Shown in pieces: positions 17,679 to 24,285 of a DNA stretch of 64,000 nucleotides (its first letter is position 1; every line of letters begins with the position of its first letter). The translations under genes were made by a program, and so were the position numbers. The notes beneath the pieces are model-generated. The model ran no database searches, was not told the origin of the DNA, and worked only from the letters and a program-made list of their open reading frames with translations. The stretch lies in assembly GCA_965220185.1 (NCBI GenBank), contig OZ244807.1, forward strand, positions 2,170,001 through 2,234,000. The letters run 5' to 3'. The DNA comes from Azotimanducus sp965220185 (GTDB lineage: Bacteria; Pseudomonadota; Gammaproteobacteria; Pseudomonadales; Azotimanducaceae).

Positions 17679-19622
17679 GTGCATGAAAATCAGATGCACC
17701 TGCGCATGGATTTCTCGACACTCGGATACATTCGACTCGCTGCGGTTTCGCCGCAGGTAGCCCTCGCGGATGCGCGGGCGAATGCCGAGACTCACGTCAA
17801 GATTGCCCGTGACACTGCTCATAAGGGGGCGTCGCTCGTGCTTTTCCCAGAGCTTTCCCTCACCGGCTATTCCTGCGAAGACCTGTTCATGCAGCGCGAA
17901 CTGCAGGAATCCGTCGAAGGCGCGCTCGCGGCCTTGGCTGCGGACACCGCCAAGCTGCCTTGCGTCGTGGTGGTCGGCGCGCCTTGGATGCTCGGCGACG
18001 GGCGCCTCGTCAACTGCGCATTCGTGCTGAGCGCGGGCAAGGTGCTCGGCGCCGTGCCCAAGTCAGCCATCCCCAATTCAGCCGAGTTCTACGAACAGCG
18101 CTGGTTTGCATCTGGCCAGGATGTGGACGTGCGCATCAAGCATCCTGTGCTCGGGCGTTTTTCGATCACTCCACGTCAGATCTTTTCACTCGGTTCGACG
18201 GCCTTTGCGATCGAAGTCTGCGAAGACCTGTGGATTGCCGATCCGCCAGGCAACCAACATGCGCTCGCTGGCGCCGAGATCATCCTCAACCTGTCGGCAA
18301 GCCCGGAGGTCGTCGCCAAGTGCAGCTACCGCCGCGACCTCGTGCGCATGGCGAGCGCAAGCCGCATCTGCGGCCTACTCTACGCTTCGAGCGGACCAAC
18401 CGAATCGAGCAAGGATGTCGTCTTTGGCGGACATTCGATCGCCGCGGAGAACGGCGTGCTGCTCGGCGAGTCAGAGCGATTCAGGCTCGAAGGCACGCAT
18501 CTCATAGTGGACTTCGACTGGCAGGCGCTGCGCCATGACCGCGCGCGGAACGCGACATTTGCTGGCGCACGCCGTCCGCATGGCTATGCGCACATTGACA
18601 CCGACATCCACGCGCAGCCGCTTGCCGACATTCACCGCAGCTATGCGCGCGCGCCGTTCGTCCCGGACGGCGAAGGCTTGCGCGAACGGGCCGAAGAAAT
18701 ACTGTCCATTCAAGCGACCGGCCTTGCCCGCCGCATGATTGCCGCCGACGCCAAGCAACTCGTGCTCGGCATCTCCGGCGGGCTTGATTCGACGCTTGCG
18801 CTGATTGTCTGCCTGCGGGCGCTTGACATGATCGAGCGGCCACACACGGCTCTCGTCCTGATCAGCATGCCCGGCCCGGGCACCAGCGCCCATACGCAAG
18901 ACTCGGTTGCGCTGATCGCTGAGGCGCTGGAGCTTGATCTCATCGAAATACCTATCAACGCGGCTGTCTCGGCGCACCTTCAAAACCTCGGGCATGGGCA
19001 GGAGGAGGACCTGGTATTCGAGAACGCGCAAGCGCGCGAGCGCACGCAAATCCTGTTCGACTATGCGGGCAAGGTTGGCGGACTCGTTGTCGGCACAGGC
19101 GATCTCTCCGAACTTGCGCTCGGCTGGTGCACCTTCAACGCCGATCACATGGCGAGCTATGCGGTCAATGCCTCTGTGCCGAAAACGCTGGTCAAGCATC
19201 TCATTCAATACGCTGCGGAGCGGCACGCAGATGCTGCGCTCAAAGATGTCCTGCAGCGCGTCATCAGCACGCCCATCAGCCCTGAACTCACTTCACCCAA
19301 GGAAGATGGCGGCATCGGGCAACTCACCGAAGAGATCATCGGCCCCTACGAGCTGCACGACTTCTTTCTCTTCCATCTGATGCGAAGCGGCTTCTCCGGA
19401 CAAAAGATACGCATCCTCGCCGAGCGCAGCTTTGCGGGCGTGTACGCGCCGGAGGAGCTCGCACGCTGGCTGGCGCTCTTCCGCCAGCGTTTCTTTTCAC
19501 AGCAGTACAAACGCACCACCTTGCCGCCGGGGCCGAAGGTCGGCAGCGTCAGCCTGTCGCCGCGCGGCGATTGGCGCATGCCTGATGAAGCACAAGCCAC
19601 CGCCACGGAGACCGACACATGA
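17679..19622 (+). CDS. nadE: Glutamine-dependent NAD+ synthetase
   Basis: A 647-residue two-domain enzyme that amidates nicotinate adenine dinucleotide to NAD+. The N-terminal nitrilase-type glutaminase has the catalytic set Glu (VLFPELSLTGY), Lys (VPKSAIPN) and Cys (IEVCEDLW). The C-terminal synthetase has the ATP-pyrophosphatase loop LGISGGLDSTLAL and GTGDLSELALGW. GTG at 17679 is the longest start; ATG at 17706 (MDFSTLGYIRLAAVSP) is also plausible and aligns better with typical N-termini. The stop overlaps the start of the downstream CoA-transferase by four bases (ATGA), so the two are translationally coupled. Confidence 0.95.
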   Translation: MHENQMHLRMDFSTLGYIRLAAVSPQVALADARANAETHVKIARDTAHKGASLVLFPELSLTGYSCEDLFMQRELQESVEGALAALAADTAKLPCVVVVGAPWMLGDGRLVNCAFVLSAGKVLGAVPKSAIPNSAEFYEQRWFASGQDVDVRIKHPVLGRFSITPRQIFSLGSTAFAIEVCEDLWIADPPGNQHALAGAEIILNLSASPEVVAKCSYRRDLVRMASASRICGLLYASSGPTESSKDVVFGGHSIAAENGVLLGESERFRLEGTHLIVDFDWQALRHDRARNATFAGARRPHGYAHIDTDIHAQPLADIHRSYARAPFVPDGEGLRERAEEILSIQATGLARRMIAADAKQLVLGISGGLDSTLALIVCLRALDMIERPHTALVLISMPGPGTSAHTQDSVALIAEALELDLIEIPINAAVSAHLQNLGHGQEEDLVFENAQARERTQILFDYAGKVGGLVVGTGDLSELALGWCTFNADHMASYAVNASVPKTLVKHLIQYAAERHADAALKDVLQRVISTPISPELTSPKEDGGIGQLTEEIIGPYELHDFFLFHLMRSGFSGQKIRILAERSFAGVYAPEELARWLALFRQRFFSQQYKRTTLPPGPKVGSVSLSPRGDWRMPDEAQATATETDT

Positions 19623-20776
19623 ACGATTGCGATGCGCCGCTGCCGCTTGCCGGCGTGACGATCGTCGAATTTGCCAGCATGATCACAGCTTCGCTCGCGA
19701 GCATGATGGCCGCTGAGCAAGGGGCGAGGGTCATCAAGGTCGAGCCCCCTGACATTGGCGACATGATGCGCCACATGGGGTCGGCGAAAGGCGGCGCTTC
19801 CGGGCTGTTCGCCAACTGCAACCGCGGCAAGGAATCGGTCGTGCTCGACCTCAAGCACGCGGACGACATCGAAGCAGCGAAACGCATCGTTGCGGCATCG
19901 GACGTGCTCATCACCAATTATCGCCCCGGCGTGATGGACAAGCTCGGACTCGGCAGCGAAGCCTTGCGCCGCACCAACCCGCGCCTCGTGTATCTCGCCA
20001 TCACCGGCTTTGGGACAACAGGCCCGCTCAGGGATGTGCCAGCCTACGACCCGATCATTCAAGCGCAAGCCGGGTTTACCTTCATCCAAGGTCGAGACTC
20101 ACCCGCACTTATCCAGAACCTCGTCTGCGACAAGGTCACGGCGCTCACCGCCTGCCAAGCGCTCACCGCCGCGCTTCTGCATCGGGAGCGTAGCGGAGCA
20201 GGCCAGCACATCGATATTTCCATGCTCGATGCGGGACTCTTCTTCATGTTTCCCGACGGCTTCATGAACCACACCCTGCTCGATGACGATGTCAACCTTG
20301 CCCCCGAGCTTCGCGAAGCCTTGACGATCGTGCGCGCGAAAAACGGCTATCTGACGATCACAGCAGCGACGCCGAGGCAGCGATTCGGCCTACATCGCGC
20401 CATTGGACAAGCGAACCTCAATGAGGACGAGCGCTTTATGAGCATTGAATCGTTGCTCCAGCATTTCCAAGCCTACACTGAGATTCTCGAGAATGCCTTC
20501 TCATCCTTCGACGTTGACGAACTCATCGAGCGACTGCATGCCGAGGGCGTCCCCGCTGGCAAGTGCCTGACCCGAGAAGCGGCGATCGAGCAGCCGCAGG
20601 TGGCTCAGAACGACAGCTTCGAGATCATCGAGCATCCGCACATGGGGCGCATGAGGCAAGTGCGGAGCCCAGCGCGATTCGCAGGCAAACCACTGCCGCT
20701 TGCGTCCCGGTGTCCGCAGCTTGGCGAACACACTTCAGCGGTCCTCAACGAATTCACAGGGGTTCGAGGGAAATAG
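19619..20776 (+). CDS. Class III CoA-transferase (CaiB/BaiF family)
   Basis: A 385-residue protein. It begins with the family pattern PLAGVTIVEFASMI...GARVIKVEPP and has the NRGKESVVLDLK segment, NYRPGVMDKLGL, and the catalytic aspartate in AYDPIIQAQAGFT. Family members move CoA between carboxylic acids through an aspartyl-CoA thioester. The coupling to nadE is by a 4-base overlap; functionally it fits better with the acyl-CoA dehydrogenases and SDR nearby. The stop codon is two bases before a terminal repeat of the mobile element family, which therefore landed right behind the gene. Confidence 0.92.
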   Translation: MNDCDAPLPLAGVTIVEFASMITASLASMMAAEQGARVIKVEPPDIGDMMRHMGSAKGGASGLFANCNRGKESVVLDLKHADDIEAAKRIVAASDVLITNYRPGVMDKLGLGSEALRRTNPRLVYLAITGFGTTGPLRDVPAYDPIIQAQAGFTFIQGRDSPALIQNLVCDKVTALTACQALTAALLHRERSGAGQHIDISMLDAGLFFMFPDGFMNHTLLDDDVNLAPELREALTIVRAKNGYLTITAATPRQRFGLHRAIGQANLNEDERFMSIESLLQHFQAYTEILENAFSSFDVDELIERLHAEGVPAGKCLTREAAIEQPQVAQNDSFEIIEHPHMGRMRQVRSPARFAGKPLPLASRCPQLGEHTSAVLNEFTGVRGK

Positions 20777-20778
20777 AG

Positions 20779-20793
20779 GGGACTTATATACAT
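20779..20793. repeat. Solo terminal repeat behind the CoA-transferase gene
   Basis: GGGACTTATATACAT followed by GGTGCC, the same order as in the palindrome at 63427. No tnpB sequence is attached. It is followed by a short inverted repeat (TCCCTGAACAGGGA) and then a G-tract. Confidence 0.7.
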
Positions 20794-20833
20794 GGTGCCA
20801 AAATTCACTAAACGTCCCTGAACAGGGAGTTGA

Positions 20834-20847
20834 GGGGGGGGGGGGGG
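20834..20847. repeat. 14-base G-tract
   Basis: An uninterrupted run of 14 G between the CoA-transferase gene and a convergent small ORF. Unlike the two other long tracts of the window it is not at the 5' end of a recognisable gene. It may be a slippage-prone site or an artefact. Confidence 0.8.
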
Positions 20848-20863
20848 TCTTTGGCTCATTCTC

Positions 20864-20983
20864 TTAGCGACCTGCCAGGCGTTTCTCGACGATCCTGACG
20901 GTGCTTGTCACCGCCTTGGCCAGCGCCTCCGGCGTTGCGTCGACGCGCAAGTCCTGACGGACAAGTCTATTTGTTGCCAACAT
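20864..20983 (-). CDS. Small ORF (39 aa), unknown
   Basis: The ORF MLATNRLVRQDLRVDATPEA continues LAKAVTSTVRIVEKRLAGR-stop. The VDATPEALAKA pattern is reminiscent of short conserved hypothetical proteins of this type, but I cannot name a family. No strong ribosome binding site is visible. It is located in accessory DNA between a G-tract and the lipoprotein gene, both on the same strand as the lipoprotein. Confidence 0.35.
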   Translation of the reverse strand: MLATNRLVRQDLRVDATPEALAKAVTSTVRIVEKRLAGR

Positions 20984-21024
20984 GATATTTAAGAGTCAAA
21001 ATCTTGCGGTTTGATTGCTGTCTT

Positions 21025-21324
21025 TCAACTTCCACACTCAAACAGGAAGTGATAATACCCCACGTCCGCCGCGTTTCGGGTGGTGTGATGCTCAAGCAGC
21101 GTTACATGGCTGGAGCCGCATTCGTTCATGGCTGATTGCCGAACGATTTCGGTCGCGTCCGCAAGGCTGATTGTGCGCGCGAAACTAGCTGTGTATGCGA
21201 GCGTGAAAGCCACTGTATGTTTAGGCTCGTAGGTCGCTCCCGTCAAAATGGCATTTCCACTTACCACGCCCCCGCATCCCATAAGCGAGAATGCGCAAAC
21301 CATCAATAGCAGAAGTTGTCTCAT
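21025..21324 (-). CDS. Small putative lipoprotein (99 aa)
   Basis: The N-terminus MRQLLLLMVCAFSLMGCGG is a lipoprotein signal peptide with lipobox LMGC; the mature protein would begin at Cys-17. The mature part of about 83 residues contains two further cysteines (NECGSS and FECGS), which could form a disulfide in the periplasm. No family is recognised. Its ATG overlaps the stop of a short upstream ORF (ATGA), which indicates former membership of an operon whose upstream part was lost. Confidence 0.7.
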   Translation of the reverse strand: MRQLLLLMVCAFSLMGCGGVVSGNAILTGATYEPKHTVAFTLAYTASFARTISLADATEIVRQSAMNECGSSHVTLLEHHTTRNAADVGYYHFLFECGS

Positions 21325-21437
21325 TGTGTTTCTCCCGTGCGCATGAGATTATAGTGCATCTCCAGTTCTTTCTTCGTCGGCGCGCGGTTCACCGACCTCG
21401 GCGGATCATCCACCTGCGCAGTCAGCACAGCCTTCAT
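21321..21437 (-). pseudogene. C-terminal tail of a truncated gene upstream of the lipoprotein
   Basis: The frame reads MKAVLTAQVDDPPRSVNRAP, then TKKELEMHYNLMRTGETQ-stop, 38 residues, hydrophilic and without a recognisable domain. The first codons overlap, in another frame, the end of the AAA+ ATPase fragment at 21433-21516. It is best explained as the 3' end of a gene cut by an insertion; the remaining ORF may still be translated and coupled to the lipoprotein by the 4-base overlap. Confidence 0.4.
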
Positions 21438-21516
21438 GACGGCCTGTGAAAAACAGCGGTGTCGCTCGGTCACTTTCGTCGATATGGGCTTGAAGGGTTT
21501 GCGGATTGAAGTTCAT
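21433..21516 (-). pseudogene. N-terminal fragment of a third AAA+ ATPase paralogue
   Basis: The 28 residues MNFNPQTLQAHIDESDRATP and LFFTGRHE align with the first 30 residues of the ATPases at 14805 and 25562 (FNP...Q...IDESDR...FFTGR). The sequence then joins an unrelated frame. A palindromic terminal repeat lies 85 bases upstream at 21601. This shows that at least three ATPase-bearing units entered this region. Confidence 0.7.
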
Positions 21517-21600
21517 CGTGATTCCGCAGGGCGTTTGTTCTTATGGTCCATTTTAGTGGAAGTGCCGAATGCCGACCGCCCAGCCTGATTATGCGGGCAA

Positions 21601-21620
21601 GGGACTTATATATAAGTCCC
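21601..21620. repeat. 20-bp perfect palindrome of two fused terminal repeats
   Basis: GGGACTTATATATAAGTCCC reads the same on both strands. It corresponds to two copies of the GGGACTTATA end of the TnpB-type elements joined with nothing between, probably the relic of a deletion of the whole interior. Confidence 0.75.
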
Positions 21621-21743
21621 TATGAATTCCCTTAAGCACATACGACGCATCATGCCTCACACTCGCCCTCGCCGCCTACAACGGCGGGTTCTTCCGTGTG
21701 CGCAATCTACTCAGAGATAGGGATGTATATAAGTCCCATTCTT

Positions 21744-22502
21744 TTAACGAGCGAGCACCGCACCCGCTGCGCTCAGTCCGGGTTGGTCGAAGCGTGGACG
21801 AATTGCTGTGCGTTGATGGGTTTTCGGTCGTTTCTTTTGTAGCGTGCGACCGATGCGGCGTTTGCGTTCCGCATCACGAAACCGGACTAATGTTCGCATC
21901 TTTTTGAGGTCGTCACCAGTCCCGAACGCGCCTTCTGCATCGGCCTTGGCACACGCATCTGCGTCTTGATTCGTGCCGTTGGCGGCAACTCGAACAAGCC
22001 ATTGTGCATCAAGGTCGCCTCGGTCTGCCTGAAACTCCACCCAGTAGGAGAATTTCATCGCCTTGGCGGTTTCAAGTAATTCTTTCTCTGCGAGCTTGGG
22101 ATTCGCTAAGAGATCGTCGTCTTCATGGGTGCGGTCTTCCACGGCTTTGCTCATGGCTTGCGTCATGGCATCGTTAAATAACGCAAGTAATTGTGTGCGT
22201 TGGTCTTCTTTAACCCGACAATACTGCTGCCATCGACGATAGAGCAACTCACCACGTTCTCCACCAATGGCACGGCGAACATACTGTTCGTTCGGGGTAA
22301 TTCGACGTTCGATTGCGTTTTGATAGGTTGGCTGAAAGTCCCCCCACCGCTCAACGACTTCAGCCGCTGTCGGCGCCGGTGAGAATCCTTTGAATACGTC
22401 GCGTTCAATGGACGCACCTCGGTCACGTGCGCCAGCCTTGAATGGACGGAGAAAATAGCTTGTGGTGCGAGCGAACTGCGCACTGGTTGGTGAGAACCGC
22501 AC
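21744..22502 (-). CDS. Unknown protein carried behind a tnpB 5' fragment
   Basis: From a GTG (VRFSPTSAQFARTTSYFLRP) the frame is open for 252 residues. Upstream the same frame continues into out-of-frame tnpB sequence, so an upstream start would not be natural. The protein is charged and probably helical and soluble. Recognisable pieces are GGERGELLYRRWQQYCR, an acidic EDRTHEDDDLLANPKLAEKE stretch, and a strongly basic C-terminus (RDAERKRRIGRTLQKKRPKT) that could bind nucleic acid. I do not recognise a family. Position and orientation parallel AAA+ ATPase 1 at 13.6 kb, suggesting it too is cargo of a TnpB-type element. Confidence 0.6.
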   Translation of the reverse strand: MRFSPTSAQFARTTSYFLRPFKAGARDRGASIERDVFKGFSPAPTAAEVVERWGDFQPTYQNAIERRITPNEQYVRRAIGGERGELLYRRWQQYCRVKEDQRTQLLALFNDAMTQAMSKAVEDRTHEDDDLLANPKLAEKELLETAKAMKFSYWVEFQADRGDLDAQWLVRVAANGTNQDADACAKADAEGAFGTGDDLKKMRTLVRFRDAERKRRIGRTLQKKRPKTHQRTAIRPRFDQPGLSAAGAVLAR

Positions 22503-22552
22503 ACCAAATAATGCAAGGCTGTCAATTGCACGTTGCCTGTAACCAGTCTGTC

Positions 22553-22776
22553 TCCGCCCGAAGTTGTGTGAAGACCTTTGCGGTTGATTCAAACCGAGTT
22601 GATGGCTTCGGAAGCACCCACGGAATTCGTTCATGTCACGCATATTCCTCTTCGTTCCGTTCGAGCATCTGATTCCACACATAGACACACGCGCCGGTCA
22701 CTTGCCACAACAGTTGATGCTTCGCCCGGGTGCGCGGAAGCAGGCGGTAGCGGGTTGTACGATGGGCGTATTCCAT
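22553..22776 (-). pseudogene. TnpB 5' fragment (copy C), first ~75 codons
   Basis: The start MEYAHRTTRYRLLPRTRAKH is followed by a TGG-to-TGA change (NEEEYA-stop-HERIPWV) and ends near AETDWLQ, where the cargo sequence begins. The break is only a few codons from that of copy B. The fragment cannot give a nuclease; it may be retained as a leader or promoter. Confidence 0.8.
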
Positions 22777-22829
22777 GTTGTTATTTTACTTGATGTTTGG
22801 AGCGGGGGGAGTCATGTATATAAACCCCT

Positions 22830-23249
22830 TTGATTACCTCTGACAGCAACACCTTTGATGCGGATGAGATCAACGAGTGGGTCGCCGCACACGGCAACGA
22901 GGAAGGACTTGATGCGGATACGGCAATCTATATTCAAGACGAACTTATGCACCGGCTGTTCGCCGGGCGCAAAGACGAACTGCTTTATATTGCGATGGGC
23001 GCTGCGTGGCCAGACGATGTACATTGCTCTGAGGCCGATGTCATTGAACAGTTTGAAGGATATGTACGGGCAATGCGTGGGGCATTGCTTTCACATACGG
23101 CGGATATTGTTGACCGTAGATGGTTGACAATGACGAGTGACGTGTCATCGTTGCTCTCGCATGTGAAAGCGCACTATCTCCCAGCACATACACGCCGGAT
23201 CGAACGCACACACCCAGCGAAGCAATCCGCACACGCAGTGATGTGGTGA
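22830..23249 (+). CDS. Hypothetical acidic protein, probably 5'-truncated
   Basis: The frame starts with TTG two bases after the element's terminal repeat and reads ITSDSNTFDADEINEWVAAH, then a well-balanced soluble composition (…DTAIYIQDELMHRLFAGRKDELLYIAMG…), for 139 residues. Protein-like composition and absence of an ATG suggest the real 5' end was removed by the insertion. No family is recognised. The remainder, 23250-23386, shows no gene. Confidence 0.4.
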   Translation: MITSDSNTFDADEINEWVAAHGNEEGLDADTAIYIQDELMHRLFAGRKDELLYIAMGAAWPDDVHCSEADVIEQFEGYVRAMRGALLSHTADIVDRRWLTMTSDVSSLLSHVKAHYLPAHTRRIERTHPAKQSAHAVMW

Positions 23250-23386
23250 ACCGCACAGACCTCATCAAAGCCGCCTCGAATACCGACATCAAGGACAGGC
23301 ATTAAGTGAAATCACTTGCCAGCCACATGCATGCGTGACGCGGCACGCCTCAAGTACACTGCGCGCTGTTCGAGCCACAACCCACA

Positions 23387-24256
23387 ATGATGATTCAGCG
23401 TTTGTTCCAAGTCTGCTGCGTATTCTCGTGCATGATGCCCAACACCGTCTTGAGCGCCATTCTCGAGCCGCCTTTTTGCGGCGAGGAAGGCGTGTGGATT
23501 CAAGTGCTGCGCGCCGGCGCGCTTCGCTATGTGGACACTTCGACCTCAAGCAGCTATCTCGTGTGGAAGGACGGCGAGGCGAGATTGCTCGTCGATGCCG
23601 GCCACGGCGCCGCGCTCCGTTTCGACGAGTCCGAAGCCGACATCAAAGACCTCGACGCCATCGCCATCACCCACCTCGATCGCGAAAACACTTCGGACTT
23701 GTGGGCATTCCTGCGCGCAAGCGATCAGGCAAGGCGACTCACGATCATGGGGCCGTTTGCCGAGGACCCGGACTTCCTTGCATCCTTCGCTGGCATCGCA
23801 TTCGCGAGGCAGCGCCCTTCGGTGAGAACTATCAGCGCGGTCGGCCGCAAGCGCTGGGCTGAGTTCGGCAATGCCGAGTTTCAGGCCGCGGCCATCCCAG
23901 TCGATCATGGCGGCGAGCGCGGCCTTGCCTGGCGCGTCACCTTCGGCGAGCAATCCATCACCTTCACCGGCGACTTCAGCAACCAGAAGGATTTGGTGAC
24001 AGATTTCGCTAGGAGGTCAGATGCTCTGGTCGCGAATCTTGGCGTGCCGGAAGAAGCGCGCGGCGCTTCACGCGATGCTTTTGCACGACCATCCGAGATC
24101 GGACGCATCGCCGCGAGAGCCGATGTCCGAATGCTCATCCTCGGCGCGCGCGGCGCGCGAACCCGAGGCCGCGAATCACAAACCTTGAACGCAATCGAAG
24201 CGCACTATCAAGGCCCGGTCATCATCGCCGATGACCTTGAATGCTGGGGGCTGTAA
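23387..24256 (+). CDS. Metallo-beta-lactamase-fold protein with degenerate metal site
   Basis: A 289-residue protein with an N-terminal hydrophobic stretch (LFQVCCVFSCMMPNTVLSA) that could be a signal peptide. It keeps the fold's strand pattern (SSYLVWKDGEARLLVDAGHG...IAITHLDRENTSDL...IPVDHG...FTGDFS). The canonical THxHxDH is replaced by THLDREN, so two histidines and the aspartate-histidine pair are lost. The later aspartate (TGDFS) and a histidine (VDHGG) remain. It is either catalytically inactive or binds a different metal set. It is transcribed towards the ATPase 2 element, whose end follows the stop by 30 bases. Confidence 0.72.
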   Translation: MMIQRLFQVCCVFSCMMPNTVLSAILEPPFCGEEGVWIQVLRAGALRYVDTSTSSSYLVWKDGEARLLVDAGHGAALRFDESEADIKDLDAIAITHLDRENTSDLWAFLRASDQARRLTIMGPFAEDPDFLASFAGIAFARQRPSVRTISAVGRKRWAEFGNAEFQAAAIPVDHGGERGLAWRVTFGEQSITFTGDFSNQKDLVTDFARRSDALVANLGVPEEARGASRDAFARPSEIGRIAARADVRMLILGARGARTRGRESQTLNAIEAHYQGPVIIADDLECWGL

Positions 24257-24285
24257 ACGAACGAGTGCTCCGTCAAACTAAAAAA

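Larger units (their letters stand above)
21723..22828 (-). mobile_element. TnpB-derived unit with replaced interior (copy C)
   Basis: The unit is bounded by ATGTATATAAGTCCC at 21723-21737 and ATGTATATAAACCCC at 22814-22828. The right side holds the tnpB leader and the first ~75 codons; the rest of tnpB is replaced by an unrelated gene in the same orientation. The left repeat is in direct rather than inverted orientation, so the true boundary could instead be the palindrome at 21601. Confidence 0.6.

Noticed and set aside
20605..20859. A minus-strand ORF beginning with a proline run at the G-tract
   Set aside because: It overlaps the end of the CoA-transferase gene in antisense, and its proline run merely reflects the tract; no domain or ribosome binding site supports it.
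21744..22688. Full-length reading of the 22-kb cargo ORF from its first possible start
   Set aside because: The first ~60 residues are out-of-frame tnpB sequence, so the natural start is probably the GTG at 22502.
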